From: a bacterium
GTDB taxonomy: Bacteria > Auribacterota > UBA6266
Direction: 5' to 3'
DNA: 64,000 nt
NCBI GenBank assembly: GCA_023228325.1
Contig: JALOBK010000001.1
Coordinates: 1,217,549 to 1,281,548, forward strand
Under the pieces are notes generated by a model. The model searched no databases. It was given only the letters and a program-made list of their open reading frames with translations, and was not told where the DNA came from. Made by a program: the position numbers and the translations under genes. How positions within the stretch are numbered: the stretch's first letter is position 1; every line of letters begins with the position of its first letter. Below, one piece after another: positions 48,199 through 57,305 of this stretch.

Positions 48199-48227
48199 AA
48201 TATAATACTTTTTCAAGGGTTTGTCAA
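48199..48227 (-). promoter_or_regulatory. Promoter of the CBM11/glycosidase cluster
   Basis: On the minus strand TTGACA (complement at 48222-48227) and TATATT (complement at 48199-48204) are separated by 17 bp, a near-consensus sigma-70 promoter. The remaining intergenic DNA to 48415 is A/T-rich, with a 7-bp inverted repeat GTGAAAA/TTTTCAC at 48311-48343. Confidence 0.75.
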
Positions 48228-48415
48228 GCCACTATTTCATATTTTTTACGTTGAAACAAAAAAACACGGGTATTCTGCGCTGATACCAAAGTATAGAGGA
48301 GTAAAAAATAGTGAAAATGAAAATTTTTTTCTTGTCTTTTCACCGCGGATATATTATTTAAGAGTATTCTTTAATTATTTATTATTACTTAATTACCGGT
48401 TAAAATTGGAACTTT

Positions 48416-49081
48416 ATGGACCTTTCCCGTTATTTGGAACATACACTTCTCAGGGCTGATGCCTGCATAAGCGATGTAAAAAATTTGTGCAATGAGGCTA
48501 AAAAGTACGGATTTTTTTCTGTGTGCGTAAACCCTTTTTGGGTCAAAGACTGCAAAAAATTTCTTAAAAACTCAGGTGTAAAAATATGCGCGACGGTGGG
48601 TTTCCCTCTGGGAGCGAATAAAACCGAAGTCAAAACTCTGGAAGCCGTGATTGCGGCCGGGGACGGGGCTGATGAGCTGGATATGGTCATTAATATAGGA
48701 GCCCTGAAATCCGGGGATATGAAAACATTGTATGATGATATAAGGTCAGTCGTAACACACGCCGGGAAAAGACCGGTTAAGGTTATAATAGAAGCCTGTT
48801 CCCTTACAAAAAAAGAAAAGATAACAGTCGTAAAACTTGCTGTAAAGGCGGGCGCTTCTTTTATTAAAACCTCAACAGGTTTCGGAAACGGCGGGGCAAC
48901 TCAGCCGGATATCAGATTGATCAGAAAAGCTGCGGACGGGAAGATAAAAATAAAGGCCGCCGGCGGCATCAGGAATTATGAAGAAGCCCTGGATTTGATA
49001 AGCGCCGGCGCGGATAGAATCGGCAGCAGCGCGGGAGCGGACATCATGCGTAAAATCGGGAAAAAAGGAGGAGCCTGTTAA
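48416..49081 (+). CDS. deoC: Deoxyribose-phosphate aldolase
   Basis: DeoC splits deoxyribose 5-phosphate to glyceraldehyde 3-phosphate and acetaldehyde. V-C-V-N-P-F-W, G-A-D-E-L-D-M-V-I-N-I-G-A, A-S-F-I-K-T-S-T-G-F (with the Schiff-base lysine) and I-K-A-A-G-G-I-R are the family blocks. The 221 residues are standard. The gcvT start codon directly follows its stop, so it appears to lead the glycine cleavage operon, an unusual partner. Confidence 0.95.
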   Translation: MDLSRYLEHTLLRADACISDVKNLCNEAKKYGFFSVCVNPFWVKDCKKFLKNSGVKICATVGFPLGANKTEVKTLEAVIAAGDGADELDMVINIGALKSGDMKTLYDDIRSVVTHAGKRPVKVIIEACSLTKKEKITVVKLAVKAGASFIKTSTGFGNGGATQPDIRLIRKAADGKIKIKAAGGIRNYEEALDLISAGADRIGSSAGADIMRKIGKKGGAC

Positions 49082-50191
49082 GTGCAGTCTTTGAAAAAAT
49101 CTCCGCTTAATGAAGTCCATATAAACCTCGGGGCAAAAATGGTTCCCTTTGCCGGATGGCTTATGCCGATACAGTATTCCGGTATTATAGACGAGCATTT
49201 GACTGTAAGGAAGAAAGCCGGGCTCTTTGATCTTAGTCATATGGGAGAAATTATCGTGACAGGGCAAAGAGCGGAAGAATATGTGCAAAAGCTGGTCACA
49301 AATAATACCGCGAAGCTTACCGACGGAAAAGCCTTTTATACCGTAATGTGTTTCAAAACGGGCGGAATAGTCGACGATGTTATCGTATACCGCTTCAAAA
49401 AGGACGAATATATGTTTGTGGTAAATGCTTCCAATGCGGATAAGGTTTTTGCCTGGCTCAGAAAAGAACTGATACCCGATGTCAGGTTAATGGATAAGTC
49501 ATCCAGGACGGCTCTGCTGGCGGTTCAGGGGCCTGCTTCCGAAAAAATACTTTTAAATGTCGGTTTTAACGTCGGCAACCTTGGTTATTTTGAATTTATC
49601 CGGCAGATGTGCCGCGGTATAGAATGTGTTATTGCAAGGACAGGATATACGGGGGAAGACGGCTTTGAAATATTTTTTCCGGTTGATTATGCATTCAGCC
49701 TCTGGGCTACATTGAATACCGCCGGGAAAAAATACGGTTTGAAACCAATTGGACTCGGGGCAAGAGATACTTTAAGAATAGAGGTCGGATACCCTCTTTA
49801 TGGAAATGAGATAGATGAAAAGACAAATCCTGTTGAGGCGGGCCTGTCGTGGGTTGTTGATATGGAAAAGGATTTTATCGGGAAAGAAGCGTTAAAATCA
49901 CACGTAAACGGAGCAACCGCGCGCAGGCTTATAGGGTTTGAAACGGCTGAAAGAGCTGTTCCCAGGCCTCATTACGATATTTTTTCCGGCGGCGATAAGG
50001 TCGGGTATGTGACAAGCGGCGCATTGTCTCCGGTCCTGGACAGGGGTATAGGCATGGGGTATGTCCCCGCAGAAATGTCTCAGGCAGGTTCCCCTATAGA
50101 TATATCTATAAGAGGGAAGATGATAAGAGCTGAAATAGTGAAAAAACCTTTTTACACCAAAGGTTCGATAAAGAGAGATAAAGTCAGTTAA
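49082..50191 (+). CDS. gcvT: Glycine cleavage system aminomethyltransferase (T protein)
   Basis: GcvT transfers the aminomethyl carbon from lipoyl-GcvH to THF. G-A-K-M-V-P-F-A-G-W-L-M-P-I-Q-Y near the N-terminus, F-D-L-S-H-M-G-E, R-T-G-Y-T-G-E-D-G-F-E-I and L-G-A-R-D-T-L-R-I-E are the family blocks. The 369 residues are full length. The start is a GTG immediately after the deoC stop. Confidence 0.96.
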   Translation: MQSLKKSPLNEVHINLGAKMVPFAGWLMPIQYSGIIDEHLTVRKKAGLFDLSHMGEIIVTGQRAEEYVQKLVTNNTAKLTDGKAFYTVMCFKTGGIVDDVIVYRFKKDEYMFVVNASNADKVFAWLRKELIPDVRLMDKSSRTALLAVQGPASEKILLNVGFNVGNLGYFEFIRQMCRGIECVIARTGYTGEDGFEIFFPVDYAFSLWATLNTAGKKYGLKPIGLGARDTLRIEVGYPLYGNEIDEKTNPVEAGLSWVVDMEKDFIGKEALKSHVNGATARRLIGFETAERAVPRPHYDIFSGGDKVGYVTSGALSPVLDRGIGMGYVPAEMSQAGSPIDISIRGKMIRAEIVKKPFYTKGSIKRDKVS

Positions 50192-50222
50192 TAGGGACTA
50201 TTCAATAAAAAGGAGGGACAAA

Positions 50223-50606
50223 GTGAGTATTCCGGGAGATCTGAAGTATACGGTTTCGCATGAATGGATAAAGGTTAAAGATAATATCGGAACGGTCGGC
50301 ATTACGGATTACGCCCAGGATAAACTCGGAGATATTGTATTCGTCGAATTACCGAAAGCTGGAGCGGAATTGGAAGCCAACAGCGAAGCGGCTGTTATTG
50401 AATCGGTGAAGACGGCGGCGGATGTCTATACCCCCATATCCGGTAAGATAGTAAAGGTTAACAGTCTGCTTGATAAGGACCCTTCTTTTATAAATTCAGA
50501 CCCTTATGATAAGGGATGGATATTCGAAATCCAGATTAAAGATATGTCAGAACTTGAAAAACTGATGGATTCCTCAGTTTATCAAAATAAGATTTCAGAG
50601 GATTAA
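50223..50606 (+). CDS. gcvH: Glycine cleavage system H protein
   Basis: GcvH carries the lipoyl arm. E-S-V-K63-T-A-A-D-V-Y is the lipoylation site. The 127 residues, with H-E-W-I-K near residue 13 and G-D-I-V-F-V-E-L-P, are typical. The start is a GTG after AGGAGG. The lipoate ligase needed to modify K63 is encoded at 53698. Confidence 0.97.
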   Translation: MSIPGDLKYTVSHEWIKVKDNIGTVGITDYAQDKLGDIVFVELPKAGAELEANSEAAVIESVKTAADVYTPISGKIVKVNSLLDKDPSFINSDPYDKGWIFEIQIKDMSELEKLMDSSVYQNKISED

Positions 50607-50612
50607 ACTTCC

Positions 50613-51938
50613 ATGGATTATACACCTCACGGACGGGAAGACATCCGGCAGATGTTTGAGTCGCTGGAAATATCTTCCGTGAAAGACTTATATCCAAATA
50701 TTCCTGAAAAAATCCGCATAAAGAGCTACGGGATTGCTGAAGGAATATCCGAACCGGAGATGAGAGAAGCCCTTGAAAAATTTGCGGGCATGAATTTTTC
50801 CGTCAAAGACTTAAAGTCATATATTGGCGGCGGGGCTTATGAACATTTTATACCTGCCGTTATAGATGATATATGTTCCAAACCGGAATTTTATACCGCA
50901 TATACGCCTTACCAGCCTGAGGCAAGCCAGGGGATCCTGCAGTCTATTTATGAGTACCAGAGCATGATATGTGAACTTACCGGAACGGATGTTTCGAATG
51001 CATCCCTTTATGACGGGGCGACCGCCGCCGCGGAAGCGGCGTTAATAAGCGTCAATAAATGTGATGAGGGCACCGTAGCCGTATCATCCGCCGTAAACCC
51101 CATGTACCGGAAAGTAATAGAGACTTATCTGAAATCTTCGCCCTGCAATATTGAAATTGTGGAACACACTGAAGGGATAACGGACGTCAGCCGGATTGAA
51201 AAACAGATATCCGGCAAATTAATTTCTTTCATATTCCAGTCGCCGAATTTCTTCGGCTGTATCGAAGATGTGAAAGCCTTGTCGGATTACATCCACGATA
51301 AGAAGGCGTTATCAATCGCTATTGCGAATCCCTTATCCTTGGGCATCCTTGAAGCTCCCGGAAAAAACGGGGCGGATGTTGTTGTCGGGGAAGGCCAGAG
51401 CCTGGGTATCCCGCTGTGTTTCGGCGGACCGTACCTGGGTTTTATTGGCGTGAAAAAGGAATTAATGAGAAGGCTGCCCGGCAGGATAATCGGCAGGACA
51501 CTGGATAAGGACGGCAAAGAAGGTTTTGTTATGACACTGCAGGCGAGAGAGCAGCATATAAGAAGGGAAAAAGCCACATCCAATATATGTTCGAACCAGG
51601 CGTTAATGGCGCTGAGAGCCGCGGTTTATATGGTGTATATGGGAAAAGAAGGGATGAAAGAAGTGGGGGCTCTTAATATATGTAACAGCCATTATCTTGC
51701 GGCGGGGGTTGAAAAAACGGGAAAAGCCGTTTTGAAGTTTAAAAAACCTTTCTTCAACGAATTTGTGATTGAGTTCAAGAAGGACGCGGAAGAAGTTTTT
51801 AAGGCTTTTGAAGAGGAAGGTATATTACCCGGCATACAGCTTAAAGAAGAAGGGCGAAACAGTATTTTATGCTGTGTAACAGAAACAAAAAGCAAAAGCG
51901 ATATGGATAAATATGTTGAGGTTGTAAAAAAACTGTAA
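50613..51938 (+). CDS. gcvPA: Glycine dehydrogenase (decarboxylating) subunit 1
   Basis: This is the N-terminal half of P protein in the two-subunit form. Y-T-P-Y-Q-P-E-A-S-Q-G near residue 98, L-Y-D-G-A-T-A-A-A-E-A, V-V-G-E-G-Q-S-L-G and E-K-A-T-S-N-I-C-S-N-Q are conserved. The fold is PLP-type I, but the PLP lysine lies on subunit 2. At 441 residues it is full length and it directly follows gcvH. Confidence 0.96.
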   Translation: MDYTPHGREDIRQMFESLEISSVKDLYPNIPEKIRIKSYGIAEGISEPEMREALEKFAGMNFSVKDLKSYIGGGAYEHFIPAVIDDICSKPEFYTAYTPYQPEASQGILQSIYEYQSMICELTGTDVSNASLYDGATAAAEAALISVNKCDEGTVAVSSAVNPMYRKVIETYLKSSPCNIEIVEHTEGITDVSRIEKQISGKLISFIFQSPNFFGCIEDVKALSDYIHDKKALSIAIANPLSLGILEAPGKNGADVVVGEGQSLGIPLCFGGPYLGFIGVKKELMRRLPGRIIGRTLDKDGKEGFVMTLQAREQHIRREKATSNICSNQALMALRAAVYMVYMGKEGMKEVGALNICNSHYLAAGVEKTGKAVLKFKKPFFNEFVIEFKKDAEEVFKAFEEEGILPGIQLKEEGRNSILCCVTETKSKSDMDKYVEVVKKL

Positions 51939-52024
51939 ATTCAAAATAGTTTCGGGTTTCGTATTTTACATTTTGAAAGATTGGTTTCGAATATTTTAAT
52001 TCTCAAAGATACGGTGGATATTAA

Positions 52025-53497
52025 ATGGCGAAGAAAAACGGTACAGGTTTGATTTTTGAGAAAAGCGTTAAAGGGAGAAAAGCGTTTTCACTGCCTGAAC
52101 CTGCTGCAAAAGGTAATAAGCCGGCCGATTATATTCCGGCAGGATTCTTAAGGTCTTCGCTTGAATTTCCTGAGATATCCGAGCTTGATATCGTAAGGCA
52201 TTATACCAATCTTGCGTCGAAGAATTTCAGTGTTGACGGCAATTTCTACCCTCTTGGATCCTGCACGATGAAATACAACCCCAAAATTAATGAGCAGATA
52301 TGCGCTTATGAAGGGTTCAAAGATGTACATCCTCTTTTCCCGTGTAAAAAGGTGCAGGGGTATATGTCTTTGCTGAAAGAGATGGAAAAATTACTTTGTG
52401 CAATAACGGGTATGGATGAGTTTTGCCTGCATCCTTCGGCGGGCGCGCACGGCGAATTGCTCGGCCTTATGCTGATCAGGGCTTTCCATGACAAACAGGG
52501 CAACAAGCGAAAAAAGATTATTGTGCCCGATTCTTCTCACGGCACCAATCCGTCCAGCGCCGCGATGGCGGGATACAGGATTGCTTCGATAAAATCAGAC
52601 AGGGACGGCCGGATTGATTTGAACGAACTCAGAAACGCTCTTGATGGCGAGGTTGCCGCTTTAATGATGACAAACCCGAACACTCTGGGACTTTTTGAAG
52701 ATAAAATACTTGAGATTGCCGGGATGGTCCATGAAAAAGGAGCTCTCCTGTATTATGACGGAGCTAACCTAAACCCGCTGCTCGGATTATGCCGTCCCGG
52801 TGATATGGGTTTTGACGTTGTACATCTTAATCTCCACAAAACTTTCTCAACGCCTCACGGCGGAGGCGGACCGGGTTCGGGCCCTGTCGGGGTGAAAAAG
52901 AAACTGGAACCGTTTCTTCCGGTTCCTGTTATCAGGAGAGAGGATGATATCCTGACGTTTGATTTTAACCGCCCTGACAGCATAGGCATGATTAAGGCTT
53001 TTTGGGGAAACACAGGCGTTATCCTGAAAGCTTTCGCTTATATAACGGCGCTGGGAGATGACGGCTTGAAAAAAACGGGTGAGACTTCAGTGTTAAACGC
53101 CAATTATCTGAGGAAAAAACTGGGAGAGCATTATAATATTCCTTTTAACAGGGCCTGTATGCATGAATTTGTGATTTCCGTTAAAGACCTGGCCTCAAAA
53201 GGAGTCCATGCGATAGATATCGCGAAAGCTCTTATAGACAGGGGAATACACCCTCCGACGGTATATTTCCCTTTGATAGTGGAAGAATCCATAATGGTTG
53301 AACCGACTGAAACCGAGAGCAAATCCACGCTGGATTCTTTTGTCGATGAAATGGTTCAAATCCGGAAAGAGGCGGAACAGAATCCCGGGTCTTTGAAAGA
53401 TGCGCCGGTCAATATGAGCGTGAAGAGGCTTGATGAATTCAAAGCGGCCAGATTTCCGGATGTAAAGTGGGATTTTAAAACACAAAACTTAGAATAA
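52025..53497 (+). CDS. gcvPB: Glycine dehydrogenase (decarboxylating) subunit 2
   Basis: This is the catalytic half of P protein. L-H-K272-T-F-S-T-P-H-G-G-G-G carries the PLP lysine. Y-P-L-G-S-C-T-M-K-Y-N-P, L-H-P-S-A-G-A-H-G-E and D-S-S-H-G-T-N-P are further family signatures. The 490 residues are full length. An 86-bp A/T-rich gap separates it from gcvPA. It completes T, H, P1 and P2; the L protein is not in the window. Confidence 0.96.
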   Translation: MAKKNGTGLIFEKSVKGRKAFSLPEPAAKGNKPADYIPAGFLRSSLEFPEISELDIVRHYTNLASKNFSVDGNFYPLGSCTMKYNPKINEQICAYEGFKDVHPLFPCKKVQGYMSLLKEMEKLLCAITGMDEFCLHPSAGAHGELLGLMLIRAFHDKQGNKRKKIIVPDSSHGTNPSSAAMAGYRIASIKSDRDGRIDLNELRNALDGEVAALMMTNPNTLGLFEDKILEIAGMVHEKGALLYYDGANLNPLLGLCRPGDMGFDVVHLNLHKTFSTPHGGGGPGSGPVGVKKKLEPFLPVPVIRREDDILTFDFNRPDSIGMIKAFWGNTGVILKAFAYITALGDDGLKKTGETSVLNANYLRKKLGEHYNIPFNRACMHEFVISVKDLASKGVHAIDIAKALIDRGIHPPTVYFPLIVEESIMVEPTETESKSTLDSFVDEMVQIRKEAEQNPGSLKDAPVNMSVKRLDEFKAARFPDVKWDFKTQNLE

Positions 53498-53530
53498 AAA
53501 TAAAAAGCCAACAAAAAAAAGAAAAATATT

Positions 53531-53665
53531 TTAACCACAGATAATACAGATTCACACAGATAAAGAAGTAAGAGCATATAATAAATAAAAAAATAAAAAC
53601 AAATAAGTATTTAATAAAAATGTCTTTAAGTCTATCTGTATTAAATGGTGTTTATCTGTGGTTGA
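53531..53665. repeat. Dispersed inverted repeat, copy 2 (ACCACAGAT type)
   Basis: The left arm (about 53531-53563, AACCACAGATAATACAGAT and ACACAGATAAAG) and the right arm (about 53632-53665, CTATCTGTATTAA and TTATCTGTGGTTG) are imperfect complements around a loop of about 70 bp rich in A and T. The arms match those at 20411-20528. It sits between gcvPB and the lipoate ligase gene. Confidence 0.8.
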
Positions 53666-53697
53666 AAAGCAAATAATAAAAATAGAAGAATAAGGTT

Positions 53698-54489
53698 ATG
53701 GATAAAAGTAGAATCTGGCGGCTTTTGGACGACGAACCCAGGAACGCCGGAGAGAATATGGCGGTTGACGAAGCGCTGGCTTTATCGATAGCCGGAGGCG
53801 TGTCGCTTCCGGTTCTGAGGCTTTACAGGTGGTCGTCGCCTGCGTTGACCTACGGATATTTCCAGAATCCCGGACAGGAAATAGATATAGAGTATTGCAA
53901 AAGTAATAATATAAGTTTTTCAAGAAGGATGACAGGCGGCGGTGTTGTCCTGCACTTCGGGGATTTGACATATTCCGTCATTACGGATATAGGTTTTTTC
54001 GGCGTGAGGAATGATGTTATGTCCACATATGAGATACTTCACCGTTCTGTGAAGAATGCATTGGGTTTTCTCGGTATAAATGCCGAATTATGCGTGTTAA
54101 ACCCGGGCGTGACCGACAGGCGGCGCGGCTTCTGTTTTGTGAAACATTCCAGATATGACCTTTTGGTTGATGATATCAAAATAGCCGGGAGCGCGCAGAG
54201 GAGGCTGTCAAATATACTGGTGCATCAGGGATATATTATGTTATACGGCGCGCCGGAAGAAAGCGCTAAGATCCTGAAGGGCGGGAAAAATAACCGCTGC
54301 GCGCGCGGCATTGATATACCGTCGGGCTTTCCGCCGAGGGAAGAAATAACATCCTCGATGGCTAAGTCTTTTGAAGATGAGTTTGATTTGAAATTTGAGC
54401 GCGGATATTTGAGCGCCGCGGAACGGAAAGATGCGGAACAGTTGAATTTTGATAAATATTCTTCGGACAAATGGAAATACCTGCATTGA
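53698..54489 (+). CDS. Lipoate-protein ligase A family protein (LplA/LipM-like)
   Basis: The 263-residue protein attaches lipoate or octanoate to carrier proteins such as GcvH. It begins W-R-L-L-D-D-E-P-R-N-A-G-E-N-M-A-V-D-E-A-L, and continues R-R-M-T-G-G-G-V-V-L-H, which is the substrate-binding loop. K-I-A-G-S-A-Q-R-R holds the catalytic lysine, and H-Q-G-Y-I-M-L follows. Size and motifs fit the LipM/LplA-like amidotransferases; whether it uses free lipoate or octanoyl-ACP cannot be told. Its location behind the gcv genes fits a role in GcvH modification. Confidence 0.9.
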   Translation: MDKSRIWRLLDDEPRNAGENMAVDEALALSIAGGVSLPVLRLYRWSSPALTYGYFQNPGQEIDIEYCKSNNISFSRRMTGGGVVLHFGDLTYSVITDIGFFGVRNDVMSTYEILHRSVKNALGFLGINAELCVLNPGVTDRRRGFCFVKHSRYDLLVDDIKIAGSAQRRLSNILVHQGYIMLYGAPEESAKILKGGKNNRCARGIDIPSGFPPREEITSSMAKSFEDEFDLKFERGYLSAAERKDAEQLNFDKYSSDKWKYLH

Positions 54490-54553
54490 TTTTTGTTTGG
54501 TATATTTATTAAAAATATTATTATATATCATTGAGTTTTTCGGGAGTGCTGTT

Positions 54554-56968
54554 ATGCCGGTTAATAAATATATTTTATCAGCGATTTTTTATACGTTCCT
54601 TTTCAGCCTTGCCGGCTGTTCAAAATCCGGGCAGAAACCCGCCAGCCCAGGTAAGATAGAACAGGCGTATAAATATTACCGGGAAAAATCCAAAGAAAAT
54701 CCCCAAACCGCTTCCTCGACAAAATACAAGTTAAAGCTGGGGATTATATGCCTGAAGATGGGAGATTACAACAAGGCTGTTTCGGAGTTTATTTCTGTAA
54801 TAGATATAGACCCCGGCATAGCGGAAGCGCATTACAATCTCGCTTACGCGTATCAGATGCTCGGCAACGACGACAGCGCCATAACCGAATACAAGAATGC
54901 GATAACCATAAGGCCCGGTTACTCCGATGCGTATAATAATCTCGGCTTGCTTATGGTGGAAAAAGGGTATATTAAGGAAGGGATATATTATTTAAGAAAA
55001 TCGCAGGAAAATGACAGCGGTTTTTCCCCGGCTTATTACAACCTTGGCGCCGTATATCTTACAAAGGTAAAAGATAATGATATGGCGCTTGATTATTTCG
55101 CGAGGTACCTGGAGATTAATCCTTCGGGCGAAAAATCGGAGGATGCAATCAAATACGCTGAACTTTTAAAATCCAAAACCGGCGGAAGAAAAATTGATAC
55201 AGCGGAGTTATATTATAAAAGAGGGATTTCCGCGCGTGAGGTTGGGGATATAAAAGCCGCAGTTTCCGAATTTCAGAAGAGCATTAAAGATAACCCGCGC
55301 TACCCTGACCCTTACAGGGAATTGGGTTTGCTGTATCAGGACAGCCTGCATGACAATGATAAAGCCCTGGCGTATTTTGAACAGTATCTTGAAATGAATT
55401 ATAAAAGCGGCGACGCCGCGGAGATCATGCGGCGGGTCAAACACCTGAGAAAGAAGGGAAAAGAGCCGGAAATAACTCCCGAAAAAATCGAACCGGAAAA
55501 AGCGGGAGCCGCGCCGGCTGAAGAACATAGAAGCGTTAAGTCAAAAGAGCGGGAACTCGCTGAAACCAGGAAAAAAGCCGCAGAATATTATAAATCGGGC
55601 GATTATGATAAATCCGCCGAAGCGTATAAATCCGCATTGATGCTGGAACCTGATTCCGCCGATTTAATTTCATCTCTGGGTGTTGTCTGCCTGAAAGCGG
55701 GCAATTACGGGGAGGCGAAGGAATATTTTGTCCGGGCTTTGGAAATCAACCCGTCGGATAAAAACAGCATTGAGGGGATTATCGCCGCGGAGAGGAATGC
55801 CGGAAATCCGGAGGCCGCGGCGGCTTTGCTTTTGAAATCGGGCAGAAAGGATGAGGCGGCGGATATATACAGGGAAATAGGTTCGAATTTCGCGCAGGAA
55901 AAGAAATATACTGAAGCTATAAGTAATTTTGAAAAGGCCGAGGAACTTAATCCCGGATTGAATTTGAAGCAGGAGAAAAATGACGCCGCGAGCCGGAGCG
56001 CGAAAATAAAGCTTGCTTCGGGGGATATAAAAGGCGCGGAAAAAATGCTGGAATACCTTAAAGGCAACGGCGCCGCCGGGGAAAATATCCATATATTGAA
56101 AGGGGAAATACTTTTGGCGGAAAAAGATTTTTCCGGAGCGGCCGGCGAATTTGAAAAAGCTTATTCTCTTTCCCGAAAACCGGAATTAAAGAAATTAACT
56201 GCGGGGGCCCTTGCGTCAGGATGCAGGCAATTAATAAATAAAGGCGACCTGATTCGGGCGGAAGAAATAGCCGGCAAAATAATAGAATACGACCCTTCGC
56301 TTTCCGAAATAATTTATGAACTGGCCGAAGCATACCGGGCCAAAGGTAAAGATACAGAATCCGCCTATAAGTACTTTAAACTGTATGCCGATAAATTTCC
56401 TTCTGCCGGGCACTCCCGGAAAGCAAAAGCATTTGTGGCGGATTATGAAAAAGCGAAAGAAGAAAAAGATTCATACAGAAAAAAGATGCTGACCGTTGAC
56501 GAAAGCGCCGCGCAGCATTACAATCTTGCCGTGACCTGTACGAATCAGGCGAATTATGACCGAGCCATCGAAGAGTATAAAAAAGCGATTCAAATAGACC
56601 CCACTTTTACCGTGGCGCATTATAATCTCGCCATACTTTACCGCAGGAAAAATAACCTGCCTCTTGCGGCGGATTCTTATAAAAATGCCATAAAATCCGA
56701 TCCGCGGTTTGAAAAAGCGTATGTAAATATGGGATTTATTTTAAAAGAGGCGGGCGAGTATGATACAGCAATCAGTTACTTTAAAAAAGCGCTGACACTG
56801 GACCCGGAAAATCCGGTTGTCCATCTGGGGCTGGCGCAGATATATGATTTAAAAAAATATAATAATGACCTGGCGCTGTATCATTATGAGAAATATCTCG
56901 GGCTTGAGCCGAACGGGAAATATTCTGCGGATGTCAGGGCCCGGATAAAAGTTTTAAAAACGCAGTAA
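54554..56968 (+). CDS. Large TPR-repeat lipoprotein
   Basis: The 804-residue precursor has a lipobox F-S-L-A-G-C (C22 lipidated) and around fourteen tetratricopeptide repeats. Clear ones contain A-E-A-H-Y-N-L-A-Y-A-Y, S-D-A-Y-N-N-L-G-L-L, S-P-A-Y-Y-N-L-G-A-V-Y and V-A-H-Y-N-L-A-I-L-Y. A charged linker (about 325-365) separates two repeat groups. It would sit on a membrane as a protein-binding scaffold, perhaps for the secretin complex encoded downstream. The frame is open upstream of the chosen ATG, but the lipoprotein signal and GGGAG fix the start. Confidence 0.85.
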   Translation: MPVNKYILSAIFYTFLFSLAGCSKSGQKPASPGKIEQAYKYYREKSKENPQTASSTKYKLKLGIICLKMGDYNKAVSEFISVIDIDPGIAEAHYNLAYAYQMLGNDDSAITEYKNAITIRPGYSDAYNNLGLLMVEKGYIKEGIYYLRKSQENDSGFSPAYYNLGAVYLTKVKDNDMALDYFARYLEINPSGEKSEDAIKYAELLKSKTGGRKIDTAELYYKRGISAREVGDIKAAVSEFQKSIKDNPRYPDPYRELGLLYQDSLHDNDKALAYFEQYLEMNYKSGDAAEIMRRVKHLRKKGKEPEITPEKIEPEKAGAAPAEEHRSVKSKERELAETRKKAAEYYKSGDYDKSAEAYKSALMLEPDSADLISSLGVVCLKAGNYGEAKEYFVRALEINPSDKNSIEGIIAAERNAGNPEAAAALLLKSGRKDEAADIYREIGSNFAQEKKYTEAISNFEKAEELNPGLNLKQEKNDAASRSAKIKLASGDIKGAEKMLEYLKGNGAAGENIHILKGEILLAEKDFSGAAGEFEKAYSLSRKPELKKLTAGALASGCRQLINKGDLIRAEEIAGKIIEYDPSLSEIIYELAEAYRAKGKDTESAYKYFKLYADKFPSAGHSRKAKAFVADYEKAKEEKDSYRKKMLTVDESAAQHYNLAVTCTNQANYDRAIEEYKKAIQIDPTFTVAHYNLAILYRRKNNLPLAADSYKNAIKSDPRFEKAYVNMGFILKEAGEYDTAISYFKKALTLDPENPVVHLGLAQIYDLKKYNNDLALYHYEKYLGLEPNGKYSADVRARIKVLKTQ

Positions 56969-57021
56969 ACATAATATAATGTATTTATCCGGCAAATAAT
57001 GTAAATAGAGGAGTTGTCCGT

Positions 57022-57210
57022 ATGGAGAGAAAATTGTATTTATTGTGTGCGTTTTTGTCTGTTGTGGCTGTTTTCGGATGCGCGACTGTGGAAGGGGACC
57101 TTGATAATCCTGTTAAAACTGTGGCCGACGCCGCGGCAAAGGGCGTGTCGCTTAAAGGCGAGATGCAGCAGCAGGACAGGGATTCCGTAAATCCTATGGG
57201 TATAGAATAA
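57022..57210 (+). CDS. Small lipoprotein
   Basis: The 62-residue precursor has M-E-R-K, a hydrophobic stretch, and a lipobox V-F-G-C with C20. The mature part (A-T-V-E-G-D-L-D-N-P-V-K-T then a Q/D-rich end) is unrecognised. GAGGAG lies eight bases before the ATG. A strong terminator follows, so it ends the transcript that starts before the TPR lipoprotein or is transcribed alone. Confidence 0.7.
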   Translation: MERKLYLLCAFLSVVAVFGCATVEGDLDNPVKTVADAAAKGVSLKGEMQQQDRDSVNPMGIE

Positions 57211-57226
57211 TTTTTTACAGCGCTTC

Positions 57227-57268
57227 AAACCCGCGATATTCTTTTTATGGATGTTGCGGGTTTTTTTT
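57227..57268 (+). terminator. Rho-independent terminator
   Basis: AAACCCGC (57227-57234) pairs with GCGGGTTT (57256-57263) and is followed by a run of T to 57268. It separates the lipoprotein genes from the secretion operon. Confidence 0.85.
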
Positions 57269-57305
57269 ATTTTTTTACAGGTGTCCCGGTACGGCATTCA
57301 ATTAC

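Noticed and set aside
48300..48415. Glycine riboswitch before the deoC-gcv operon
   Set aside because: No paired aptamer fold or conserved glycine riboswitch core was recognised. The region is A/T-rich with only a GTGAAAA/TTTTCAC repeat.
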